Origin: Chitinophaga sp. Cy-1792
GTDB lineage: Bacteria > Bacteroidota > Bacteroidia > Chitinophagales > Chitinophagaceae
NCBI RefSeq assembly: GCF_011752935.1
Contig: NZ_VWWO01000002.1
Span: 248,001-312,000 of the forward strand
Direction: 5' to 3'
DNA length: 64,000 bases
Each line of letters begins with the position of its first letter. Position 1 is the stretch's first letter. Under the pieces are notes generated by a model. That model saw only the letters and a list, made by a program, of their open reading frames with translations. It was not told the DNA's origin and made no database searches. Shown piece by piece: positions 44,872 through 51,138 of this stretch. The translations under genes and the position numbers were made by a program.

Positions 44872-44902
44872 CAAATCTAAACGCACACATATTGGATGAC
44901 AA
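44872..44902 (-). promoter_or_regulatory. Complete Bacteroidota promoter for the beta-helix lipoprotein gene
   Basis: On the minus strand TTG (44902-44900), a 20-bp spacer and TAGATTTG (44879-44872) match the -33/-7 consensus, and the start codon is 29 bp further on. It is the best-matched promoter in the window. Confidence 0.7.
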
Positions 44903-44988
44903 ATGGAAACGCCTATAAAGTGCGTACAAAGCCGGAACAAAGTCGGAACAAAATGTAAGTAATTAAAATCCATTTAGATAGCTACGCA

Positions 44989-45017
44989 ATATGCCCCACG
45001 CGGAGCATGGGGCATAT
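44989..45017. terminator. Hairpin between serine hydrolase and beta-helix genes
   Basis: Perfect 10-bp stem ATATGCCCCA/TGGGGCATAT with a 9-nt loop, 38 bp after the minus-strand hydrolase stop. No T-run. Confidence 0.5.
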
Positions 45018-45054
45018 GCAAAATCAAACGAAATATTCTTGTATATATCAAATG

Positions 45055-46374
45055 CTATTCTTTCACGTAAATATATTCTTTGCCTCCCTGCTTAAGTATC
45101 ATCTGTTTCTTCGCTGCGTCAAACTCCAGCACGATGCCGGCCATATCAAAATGGAAGGTGGTGGCAGAAACGGCTTCCAGCATAAATGGCTGCTGGCCGC
45201 TGGCTTGGGCTAACAGCCTGGTACCTTGTCGGCTTACCTGGATTTTTAAAGGGAGGGCGGTACTGGTATAATTGCCGGTATACTGGTCCAGTGTGGCAAC
45301 GGCAGGCGTAAAGCTGGTGAAGGTAGGGATGTTGAAGTCGCGGTTGTAATAGCAACTTAAAGCGCATAGGAGGATGTCGTTGTTGGGATAGTCGACACCG
45401 TTACCCTCGATGGCAACAGATAGCTTTTCGTCCGGGAAATAATATACCGCCGACTGAAAGCCATCCACGCCGCCCGTATGTCCGTAACCGTATTTTTCGA
45501 AATAGGGCACCTGGATCATACCGATGCCGAACTTGTCATGCATGACCATCATCGTATCCAGGGTATTTTTAGAAACGATGCTGCCATTGAAAAGTTTTTC
45601 TATAAAGATGGTCAGGTCGGTAGGGGTGGACACCAGTGCACCTGCTCCCTGTGTGATGGTGGACGATGTTTCCGGGGCCAGGGTCCATTTGTCGTTATGG
45701 AAATAGGAGTAGCATTCGTTATTGGCGGTGTTGATTTTACCGCCGAAGTAGGTGTTTTTTAATCCCTGTGGCTGGGCAATCCTTGTTTGGAGCAGTTCCG
45801 CATAGGGTTTGCCGTATAGCTTTTCGAGGATAAAGGTGAGGATGACGTAGTTGGAATTACTGTATTCCAGTTTGGTGCCGGGCTCAAAGTCGCTCGGTGA
45901 TGCGGTAATCAGCTGCATCATTTCCTTTTCTGTTTTGGGCTGGGTATAGTAGGTCCAGTAGATGGAATCGTTGGTGAAGTTGTGGATGCCGCTGCGATGG
46001 GTCAGCAGTTCGCGGATGTTTATTTTCCCGGCATTGGGTATTTGCGGGTAGTATTTGTCCAGTGTTTGGGCGAGTGTTATTTTCTTTTCTTCAACGGCGC
46101 GCATGATCAGGGCTGCTGTAAACATTTTGGAGATGGAGCCGATGCGGTAGCGGGTATCTGTGGTGGCTTGTTTGCTGGTAGCAATATCGCTGTAGCCGAT
46201 GGCGCGGGAATATAGCAGGTGGCCGTTCTGTGAAACGGCGATGCTGCCCATGTATTTGTCTTTCTGTTCCAGGATGTTCAGGAGCATGTCTATGCGTTGG
46301 GTGTTGAATGTCTGGCCGAAGGAGCTGACGGAAGCTGCAGTAAGCATACAGAGGGTGATAATTTTTTTGATCAT
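45055..46374 (-). CDS. Secreted serine hydrolase, class C beta-lactamase/PBP fold
   Basis: 439 residues. Signal peptide of ~20 residues ending SSFGQ. The serine-hydrolase domain has the SxxK motif Ser80-Ile-Ser-Lys83, the YSN triad residue set at 171-173, and HTGG at 299-302 in place of KTG. A ~100-residue C-terminal beta-barrel-like domain begins near TLDQYTGNYTS. Members include D-alanyl-D-alanine carboxypeptidases, esterases and beta-lactamase-like peptidases; HTGG is usual for the non-lactamase members, so it is more likely an esterase or peptidase than a resistance enzyme. Confidence 0.9.
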   Translation of the reverse strand: MIKKIITLCMLTAASVSSFGQTFNTQRIDMLLNILEQKDKYMGSIAVSQNGHLLYSRAIGYSDIATSKQATTDTRYRIGSISKMFTAALIMRAVEEKKITLAQTLDKYYPQIPNAGKINIRELLTHRSGIHNFTNDSIYWTYYTQPKTEKEMMQLITASPSDFEPGTKLEYSNSNYVILTFILEKLYGKPYAELLQTRIAQPQGLKNTYFGGKINTANNECYSYFHNDKWTLAPETSSTITQGAGALVSTPTDLTIFIEKLFNGSIVSKNTLDTMMVMHDKFGIGMIQVPYFEKYGYGHTGGVDGFQSAVYYFPDEKLSVAIEGNGVDYPNNDILLCALSCYYNRDFNIPTFTSFTPAVATLDQYTGNYTSTALPLKIQVSRQGTRLLAQASGQQPFMLEAVSATTFHFDMAGIVLEFDAAKKQMILKQGGKEYIYVKE

Positions 46375-46415
46375 AGTAAACGGGTATGAGGATTTTTTAC
46401 AGGTGCTGATAGAAG

Positions 46416-46423
46416 CAAATGTA
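46416..46423 (-). promoter_or_regulatory. -7 box for serine hydrolase gene
   Basis: Minus strand TACATTTG, exact TAnnTTTG match, about 42 bp before the start codon; no -33 TTG seen. Confidence 0.45.
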
Positions 46424-46741
46424 ATACCATAAAAGAATACCTGGGGAGGGTAGAGCGGCTTAGGTAGAGATTGTATTTATTGTTAATATATATGTAGGTA
46501 TAGCGTGAGACTTTAGCGGGATGGTAATAACGCGGCAGACTAAACGAATCTTCGGGGGCTGCAAAAGTATACAGCAATGGCGTTGTTAATGTACCACCAC
46601 TGCTGTACTTTGATTCAAACGATAAATCGTGCTGCAAAGTAGTGCAATGCCGGAAAAGTTTTGTTAGGCATCCGTTAAGCATTGGTTAATCCGATGACGG
46701 TAGTCGAATGGGGGAATTTAACGACGGGAGTTATAACAACA

Positions 46742-46773
46742 AAAATGGTGGTGTTTCCCCACACCACCATTTT
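46742..46773 (+). terminator. Terminator-like hairpin 1 of the array
   Basis: Perfect 13-bp stem AAAATGGTGGTGT/ACACCACCATTTT with a 6-nt loop, then GCATTTG. Confidence 0.6.
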
Positions 46774-47262
46774 GCATTTGTAGATTTTTGGAAGGTGCCT
46801 CATTATCACCTTCCTTGGTATTTCCTCTTGCATTACAAATATAGGGGAGCCTGCAAATAGAAATTGTTAGCCGCTCGTTATTCTCCGGTGAATTTTGGAG
46901 TAGTTGAAGCGTGATACAACCATGCGTTAACGGGCTATAGTAGCCACTTTGAAAATGACTGGTGCCAACGTTTAAAAGATGCTGTTGAAAAGGTATTTTT
47001 TTTAGAGAAAGCAGTGGCTGGAAGCAGGGGCGTATGATGAAGGAGCTGAAATAAAAAAGGCCAGTCTCTAGACAGAGAGGCCCGTTCCTCCTAAAGTTTG
47101 TTAACCCGCAACTAAAGTAAGACAGTAAAGGCAGCGGTGGTGTTAACCTTTGGTTATTCTGCCGGATTGGTGTTTTGCGTTACAATTAGCCATGATGGCC
47201 TAAGTAAGTGGAGTATGATAAGGAATAGGAGGAGGAACGTGCAGCTGTTTGTATAAAAACAA

Positions 47263-47290
47263 AAAGGATCCAGCGTAGGATCCTTTATTG
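47263..47290 (+). terminator. Terminator-like hairpin 3 of the array
   Basis: Stem AAAGGATCC/GGATCCTTT with a 6-nt loop, followed by ATTGTTT, 22 bp before a CTATAG motif. Confidence 0.65.
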
Positions 47291-47308
47291 TTTAAACGAG
47301 AGACCCTT

Positions 47309-47320
47309 CTATAGATATAG
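47309..47320 (+). repeat. CTATAGANATAG motif, copy A
   Basis: CTATAGATATAG followed by TGGT and, 12 bp after the motif, GGTTAACCC. Confidence 0.75.
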
Positions 47321-47480
47321 TGGTCAATACTGGTTAACCCAGATTAAATGTACTTCAATTCTTTTATTGGAATTGTTAGGCAGTTGTTATTCATTGAGAA
47401 TTGTGTCGGTTTATGGGAGTCCAGGAAAACGCCCGGGTAGGTGGTGATGAAAGTGATTGTTGTTAAAATTAGTGGCCCTG

Positions 47481-47492
47481 CTATAGAGATAG
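47481..47492 (+). repeat. CTATAGANATAG motif, copy B
   Basis: CTATAGAGATAG followed by CGGCC and, 11 bp after the motif, GGTTAACCC and ATTAA as in copy A. Confidence 0.75.
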
Positions 47493-47790
47493 CGGCCATT
47501 ATTGGTTAACCCTTATTAATTTCATTATAAATACCCATTATGAATCCAGATTAATATGGTGAGCGCCAGGCGCTGAAAATAGCTATTGTGCCACTATTCC
47601 GCAGATGCCAGTTGCAGGAAATTACTCATCCTGCAACTGAACAAAACGGATTGGAAAACAGAATAGTTGATCATTTATATTAACGTTTTCCGGATATGGT
47701 TTGGATTTACAGCATAGCAGCTGTTGCTGGTTTTGTAAGATAAATTTCGTATAGCCGTTACTGGTAGTTGCTGACGGGGCTGTAATCAAC

Positions 47791-47825
47791 AAAGGCCGCC
47801 TCCAGCTAGTGGAGACGGCCTTTTG
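47791..47825 (+). terminator. Terminator-like hairpin 4 of the array
   Basis: Stem AAAGGCCGCCTCC/GGAGACGGCCTTT with one mismatch and a 7-nt loop, followed by TG; 22 bp before motif C. Confidence 0.75.
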
Positions 47826-47833
47826 TATGTTTG
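47826..47833 (+). promoter_or_regulatory. -7 box ahead of motif C
   Basis: TATGTTTG, exact TAnnTTTG match, directly after terminator hairpin 4 and 13 bp before motif C, so motif C would lie in the first bases of a transcript. Confidence 0.4.
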
Positions 47834-47846
47834 TACGAATCGACCA

Positions 47847-47858
47847 CTATAGAGATAG
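47847..47858 (+). repeat. CTATAGANATAG motif, copy C
   Basis: CTATAGAGATAG preceded by CGACCA, the left-arm complement of the TGGT that follows copies A and E. Confidence 0.75.
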
Positions 47859-47960
47859 CAATCATATTTAAAACCTAACCTTGAAATTAAAGGTTAGAAC
47901 GGAATAAGCATGTTAAACGGATGTTATTCAACAAGGAGGTGCCTGAGAATGCAGTTATAC

Positions 47961-48026
47961 AAAACCAGGCGCAGTACTGTATATGACGCAGATACCGGTA
48001 CATTGCCTAAACTGCCTGGTTTTTTA
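47961..48026 (+). terminator. Terminator-like hairpin 5 of the array
   Basis: AAAACCAGGC and GCCTGGTTTT enclose ~43 nt and are followed by more T residues; 32 bp before motif D. Confidence 0.6.
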
Positions 48027-48054
48027 AAAAAAGGTTTTACCGAAAGAAGCCAAA

Positions 48055-48066
48055 CTATAGACATAG
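48055..48066 (+). repeat. CTATAGANATAG motif, copy D
   Basis: CTATAGACATAG; TGTTAACGC follows 12 bp later. The first small ORF of the array begins 286 bp downstream of the motif. Confidence 0.75.
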
Positions 48067-48351
48067 TAGCTAGTCACTGTTAACGCTGATATTAATAGAG
48101 GATTGATTAGAAGACTGATCTAAGGCTTGTTGATATATGTTTAAAAAATAGTAGTGCTGAAGATAGTACGATAGCTATAGCAATACCATTTCCATTAATT
48201 ATGGATTGATGATACAACAGCTGACAAGAGAATAGCATTGTATAGAAGGTAGATACGGAGCGGAGATAGATATTGGATTTTCAACAGGACATTTTTTTAC
48301 TGGATCCTTTTTATTCACTCAACTGCTTTAAAATAGCCTTAATTCTTGTTT

Positions 48352-48579
48352 ATGAAAGAAACCCCCACCCCAGACTACAAAACGCTGTACGAAGAGTCAC
48401 TATTACGTATCAGGGCTCTGAAGCGCGAGCTCTGGCAATTACAATATATTACCCTGGGCTCCAGGATACTGGATATACCAAATGGTGTAGACATTATGGA
48501 AGAAATTACCGGAAAAACTACTTCGGAGTTTGAGCAGGAATGGCAGGATGAAACCGGCCCGGAGGAAGATCCGGCATAA
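48352..48579 (+). CDS. Small coiled-coil protein 1 of the array
   Basis: 75 residues from the ATG at 48352. It opens with PTPDYKTLYEESLLRIRALKRELWQL-type sequence (here split across residues 4-29), a short leucine-zipper-like helix, then an acidic tail. The start pattern DYK..YEE followed by a coiled coil resembles the N-terminus of IS66-type TnpC transposases, but nothing of the transposase body is present. A related protein is encoded at 49213. Both lie about 280-290 bp after a CTATAG motif and before a terminator hairpin, so they are paralogous units. The function is unknown. Confidence 0.55.
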   Translation: MKETPTPDYKTLYEESLLRIRALKRELWQLQYITLGSRILDIPNGVDIMEEITGKTTSEFEQEWQDETGPEEDPA

Positions 48580-48721
48580 TGCCTGGCCTGCATGCCAACA
48601 GAAGAAAAGAAATTAACAGCAGCGTCCCCTGCACTTCCTGTGATAAGGTGATTTTAAAAACTGTATAAAAGCTATGAAGGCTTGCAGTTTGCTGCTTTGG
48701 TGTATGTAGTTTCTAAATAAG

Positions 48722-48750
48722 AAAGGACTGCGGGTACAGTCCTTTTCTTT
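48722..48750 (+). terminator. Terminator-like hairpin 6 of the array
   Basis: Stem AAAGGACTG/CAGTCCTTT with a 6-nt loop and TCTTT tail, ending the first small-ORF unit. Confidence 0.75.
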
Positions 48751-48922
48751 ATGTATTAAAGCTGCCCTGAAAAATCTGATGCTATACTCATGTTTCAATA
48801 CAAGGGTAAAAATGATTTCCTTTCCGCAAATGTTCTGCCCCTTTTTTTAATATTTTTTCTGCTTAAATGCCCGTTGCTAAAGTATCCAACAAAAAAGTAA
48901 CCGGCACGAATATATAACCCTA

Positions 48923-48934
48923 CTATAGACATAG
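48923..48934 (+). repeat. CTATAGANATAG motif, copy E
   Basis: CTATAGACATAG preceded by ACCCTA and followed by TGGTTAG; identical core to copy D. The second small ORF begins 279 bp downstream. Confidence 0.75.
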
Positions 48935-49212
48935 TGGTTAGTTACTTAAAATGTTGATTTATAAATGGACAATCTTATGCATGTTAATCAATCGTTAATC
49001 CAGGTTTACTGGTTACCCGATTCTGGTACACACCATATAAAATACACTCTCTTTTTTATATGGCTGCCTGCAAGTGCAGTAAATAATGTAAAACAAAAGC
49101 TCAAGAGGTAAATACGTGTATCATGCACTGATTGGATTTAATAACAGCAATTTTTTTTGTAGCAACGTTTATTAATCACCAAAATTCTATACTCATTATT
49201 TAAATCAATTTT

Positions 49213-49413
49213 ATGCAAGAGCCCTCCAAAAAGGATTACAAGAATGTATGCCAGACACACCAGGAAAGAATTGCTCACCTGAAATATGAATTTTACAGAA
49301 TGTACTTCAAGGCGAAAGGATTTGAAAACGTTGATTTCATCGTCCATCCCAGCGAGTTCATTATCCCGGCCACTCCCACCAGCATACTGCAGGAGCCTGG
49401 CCAGACAAAATAG
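49213..49413 (+). CDS. Small coiled-coil protein 2 of the array
   Basis: 66 residues starting MQEPSKKDYKNV. It shares with the 48352 product the DYK start and a following helix (ERIAHLKYEFYRMYF), then diverges into a FIVHPSEFIIPATP tail. The gene is followed by a clear terminator. As with its relative, the helix recalls the N-terminal zipper of IS66 TnpC proteins, which might be its origin. The long AT-rich leader is loosely similar to that of the first small ORF, including a GATTGGATTT block about 70-90 bp before each start. Confidence 0.55.
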   Translation: MQEPSKKDYKNVCQTHQERIAHLKYEFYRMYFKAKGFENVDFIVHPSEFIIPATPTSILQEPGQTK

Positions 49414-49456
49414 GCCCTTAATTTACAGTATAGTTGTTTTATTACCAGCGCTTAAA

Positions 49457-49484
49457 AAACAGGACCCTAAAGGTCCTGTTTTTG
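49457..49484 (+). terminator. Terminator hairpin 7 of the array
   Basis: AAAACAGGACC/GGTCCTGTTTT with a 5-nt loop and further T residues, 43 bp after the small ORF stop. Confidence 0.85.
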
Positions 49485-49732
49485 TTTAATAAGATGTTTT
49501 GAACTGTTACATGAAAGGCTTGCCTGGAAAGGAATTGCCCGATACTTTTCTTCAGCCAGGTACCAAAGCTCGTGTACTTACACGATATAAAATGTCAGGC
49601 AGTTGTTATACCTCAGCGAAGTTATTTTGAGTTATGCAGCTGTCGCATCCCACCCTGAATTATTACACTACGTATCTGCTTCTCCGTTATTGTCTGTATG
49701 ACTTAGCTTCACCTTGTATCCCGGAAATCAAT

Positions 49733-49762
49733 AAGGGCCCGCTTCCAACGAAGCAGGCCCTT
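49733..49762 (+). terminator. Terminator-like hairpin 8 of the array
   Basis: Stem AAGGGCCCGCTTC/GAAGCAGGCCCTT with one mismatch and a 4-nt loop; a degenerate CTATAG motif follows 18 bp later. Confidence 0.65.
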
Positions 49763-49855
49763 ACTCATGGTTTCCAACGGAGATATAGTGCTGATATGTC
49801 GTTTATATAATAAAGCTGGTAATTACTCGTATCATCACTTGTCTAGTAACTGTAC

Positions 49856-50047
49856 TTAAGTGTTCCTGGTTTTTGCACTGAGCAGGTACAAGGCAGAACC
49901 AAATATTAACAGTCCTATCTTGATACCCCATGCTACCGCATCTCCCCAATTATAGATCCAGATCAGTATTTTGGGTACGTAGTTGAAAAAACCGGCTACA
50001 ATGGACAAAAGGCCAATGATAACGAAGAATGATCCTATCTTTTGCAT
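49856..50047 (-). CDS. Small two-helix membrane protein
   Basis: 63 residues, almost entirely two transmembrane helices (~5-24 and ~37-56) joined by an NYVPKILIWIYNWGD loop. It starts 24 bp after the DUF4870-like gene, which is on the same strand, so it is probably co-transcribed with it. No domain name is known to me; similar small proteins accompany Tic20-like proteins in Bacteroidota. Confidence 0.6.
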   Translation of the reverse strand: MQKIGSFFVIIGLLSIVAGFFNYVPKILIWIYNWGDAVAWGIKIGLLIFGSALYLLSAKTRNT

Positions 50048-50071
50048 ATTTGGAAAGAATAATGAAACAGG

Positions 50072-50407
50072 TTAAGCATTAACATTGAGGAAAGCAAACT
50101 GGTTTTCAAACATAGCGCCAATCACAGGTACAGGCTTCTTCTGCTCTTTTGCTGCAGTAAGAATTCCCAGTATCCACAACACCATCACAGCAAGGTTGGC
50201 ATAGGCTACTACAGACAAGGCAGGGATAATGCTGATCACCACACTGGTGGCTACACCGAGCAGCAGGCCTATGATAGCAAGGCCCAGACTCTGCTTCAGG
50301 TGGTATATTACAAACGGGTCGCGTTCTTTATCTTTATACTGAAAATAGGCAATCACCCATCCAATGATAGTGATATAGGAGATGATGGCGAGTGTTTTCT
50401 TATCCAT
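50072..50407 (-). CDS. DUF4870/Tic20-like membrane protein
   Basis: 111 residues from the ATG at 50407, chosen over an upstream in-frame ATG (50449) because the conserved start MDKKTLAIISYITIIGW begins here and a promoter box covers 50449. Three or four membrane helices with a YKDKERDPFVIYHLKQSLGL loop (~24-43) are the DUF4870/Tic20-like signature. It is an inner-membrane protein of unknown role, transcribed together with the small protein downstream. Confidence 0.82.
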   Translation of the reverse strand: MDKKTLAIISYITIIGWVIAYFQYKDKERDPFVIYHLKQSLGLAIIGLLLGVATSVVISIIPALSVVAYANLAVMVLWILGILTAAKEQKKPVPVIGAMFENQFAFLNVNA

Positions 50408-50448
50408 GCTGTTTTCTTTTAGTGTGTTATAATTTCGTTTTGTTATCA

Positions 50449-50456
50449 CAAAGCTA
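50449..50456 (-). promoter_or_regulatory. -7 box for the DUF4870-like operon
   Basis: Minus strand TAGCTTTG, exact TAnnTTTG match, about 42 bp before the start codon. Confidence 0.5.
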
Positions 50457-50509
50457 CAACCACCGGAAAGGGTTTCTTATCCCTGAAAACAGCTAATTTT
50501 TCTCCCTGG

Positions 50510-51133
50510 TTAAATCAATCCATATTGCGTAGCCAGCTTGATCACCGCCGTCATGGTGCTTACATCAAACTTTTCAATCAGGTTCTTACGATGACTCTCC
50601 ACTGTATGCGGACTAATAAACAACTGCTCCGCAATCTGCGTAGTAGTAAGGCCTTTGCTCACCAGGCCCATGATCTCTTTTTCACGGCGGGTGATCTTTG
50701 GTATATCGGTTAGTTCTCCTTCCTGTACCTGGCTCACAATATCCCTGGCAGCATTACAGAGATAGGTGGTGCCACTGAGTGCCGTATTGATAGCAGTGAT
50801 GATCTCGTCGCCCACGGAGTTCTTCAATACATAGCCATTGGCGCCGCTGTTAAGCACATTCTTGATAACAGGTCTTTCGTTATGTACGCTGAGCGCAATA
50901 ATGCGTACGTCTTTATCATGCTTCCTCACCTGCTGACATAAATCAATACCACTGATGTCCGGCAGGTTGATGTCCAGCAGCACTACATCCGGCTGTAGCT
51001 CCGCAATGCCTTCCAGTCCTGCCTTGCCGTTGCTGAAGCAACCGGTGACGATCAGGTCTTCATGCCGGGAAATGAGGTTTTTCAGGCCTTCCATTACTAT
51101 CGGGTGGTCATCTATCAATACTACTTTTATCAT
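50510..51133 (-). CDS. NarL/LuxR-type response regulator
   Basis: 207 residues from the ATG at 51133, where the receiver domain starts properly (MIKVVLIDDHPIVMEGL). Acidic pocket Asp8/Asp9, phospho-acceptor Asp54 in VVLLDINLP, and Lys in VLKNSVGDE are present. A GerE/LuxR helix-turn-helix follows at ~145-205, with LTTTQIAEQLFISPHTVESH. It is the output partner of the histidine kinase whose gene ends 5 bp upstream of its start. Target genes are unknown. Confidence 0.95.
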   Translation of the reverse strand: MIKVVLIDDHPIVMEGLKNLISRHEDLIVTGCFSNGKAGLEGIAELQPDVVLLDINLPDISGIDLCQQVRKHDKDVRIIALSVHNERPVIKNVLNSGANGYVLKNSVGDEIITAINTALSGTTYLCNAARDIVSQVQEGELTDIPKITRREKEIMGLVSKGLTTTQIAEQLFISPHTVESHRKNLIEKFDVSTMTAVIKLATQYGLI

Positions 51134-51138
51134 AACTA

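Larger units (their letters stand above)
46375..48351. other. Long gene-poor region with hairpins and repeated CTATAG motifs
   Basis: Nearly 2 kb without a convincing long gene. It contains terminator-like hairpins at 46742-46773, 47056-47083 (weak), 47263-47286, 47791-47824 and 47961-48023, and four copies of CTATAGANATAG. After three of these copies, 12-18 bp downstream, comes GTTAAC (GGTTAACCC after the first two). It reads like several short transcription units in a row, possibly small RNAs. Confidence 0.55.
48580..49212. other. Gene-poor spacer between the two small ORFs
   Basis: 633 bp with the terminator hairpin at 48722-48750, motif copy E at 48923-48934 and the long leader of the second small ORF. 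No other gene is apparent. Confidence 0.5.
49414..49855. other. Right end of the hairpin/motif array
   Basis: 442 bp with hairpins 7 and 8 and, at 49781-49788, AGATATAG, which is the right half of motif A followed by TG. No gene is apparent. Confidence 0.5.

Noticed and set aside
45055..46374. Antibiotic-resistance beta-lactamase
   Set aside because: HTGG replaces KTG and a long C-terminal domain is present, which points to a peptidase or esterase member of the fold.
46921..46950. A further CTATAG motif copy at 46935
   Set aside because: Only CTATAG followed by TAGCC; lacks the ANATAG half and is not placed after a hairpin, so not counted.
47949..48083. 44-codon frame in the array with AAGGAGG nine bases before its ATG
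   Set aside because: The frame runs through a terminator-like hairpin and across motif D, and Bacteroidota rarely rely on Shine-Dalgarno sites; coding is doubtful, though the site is odd.
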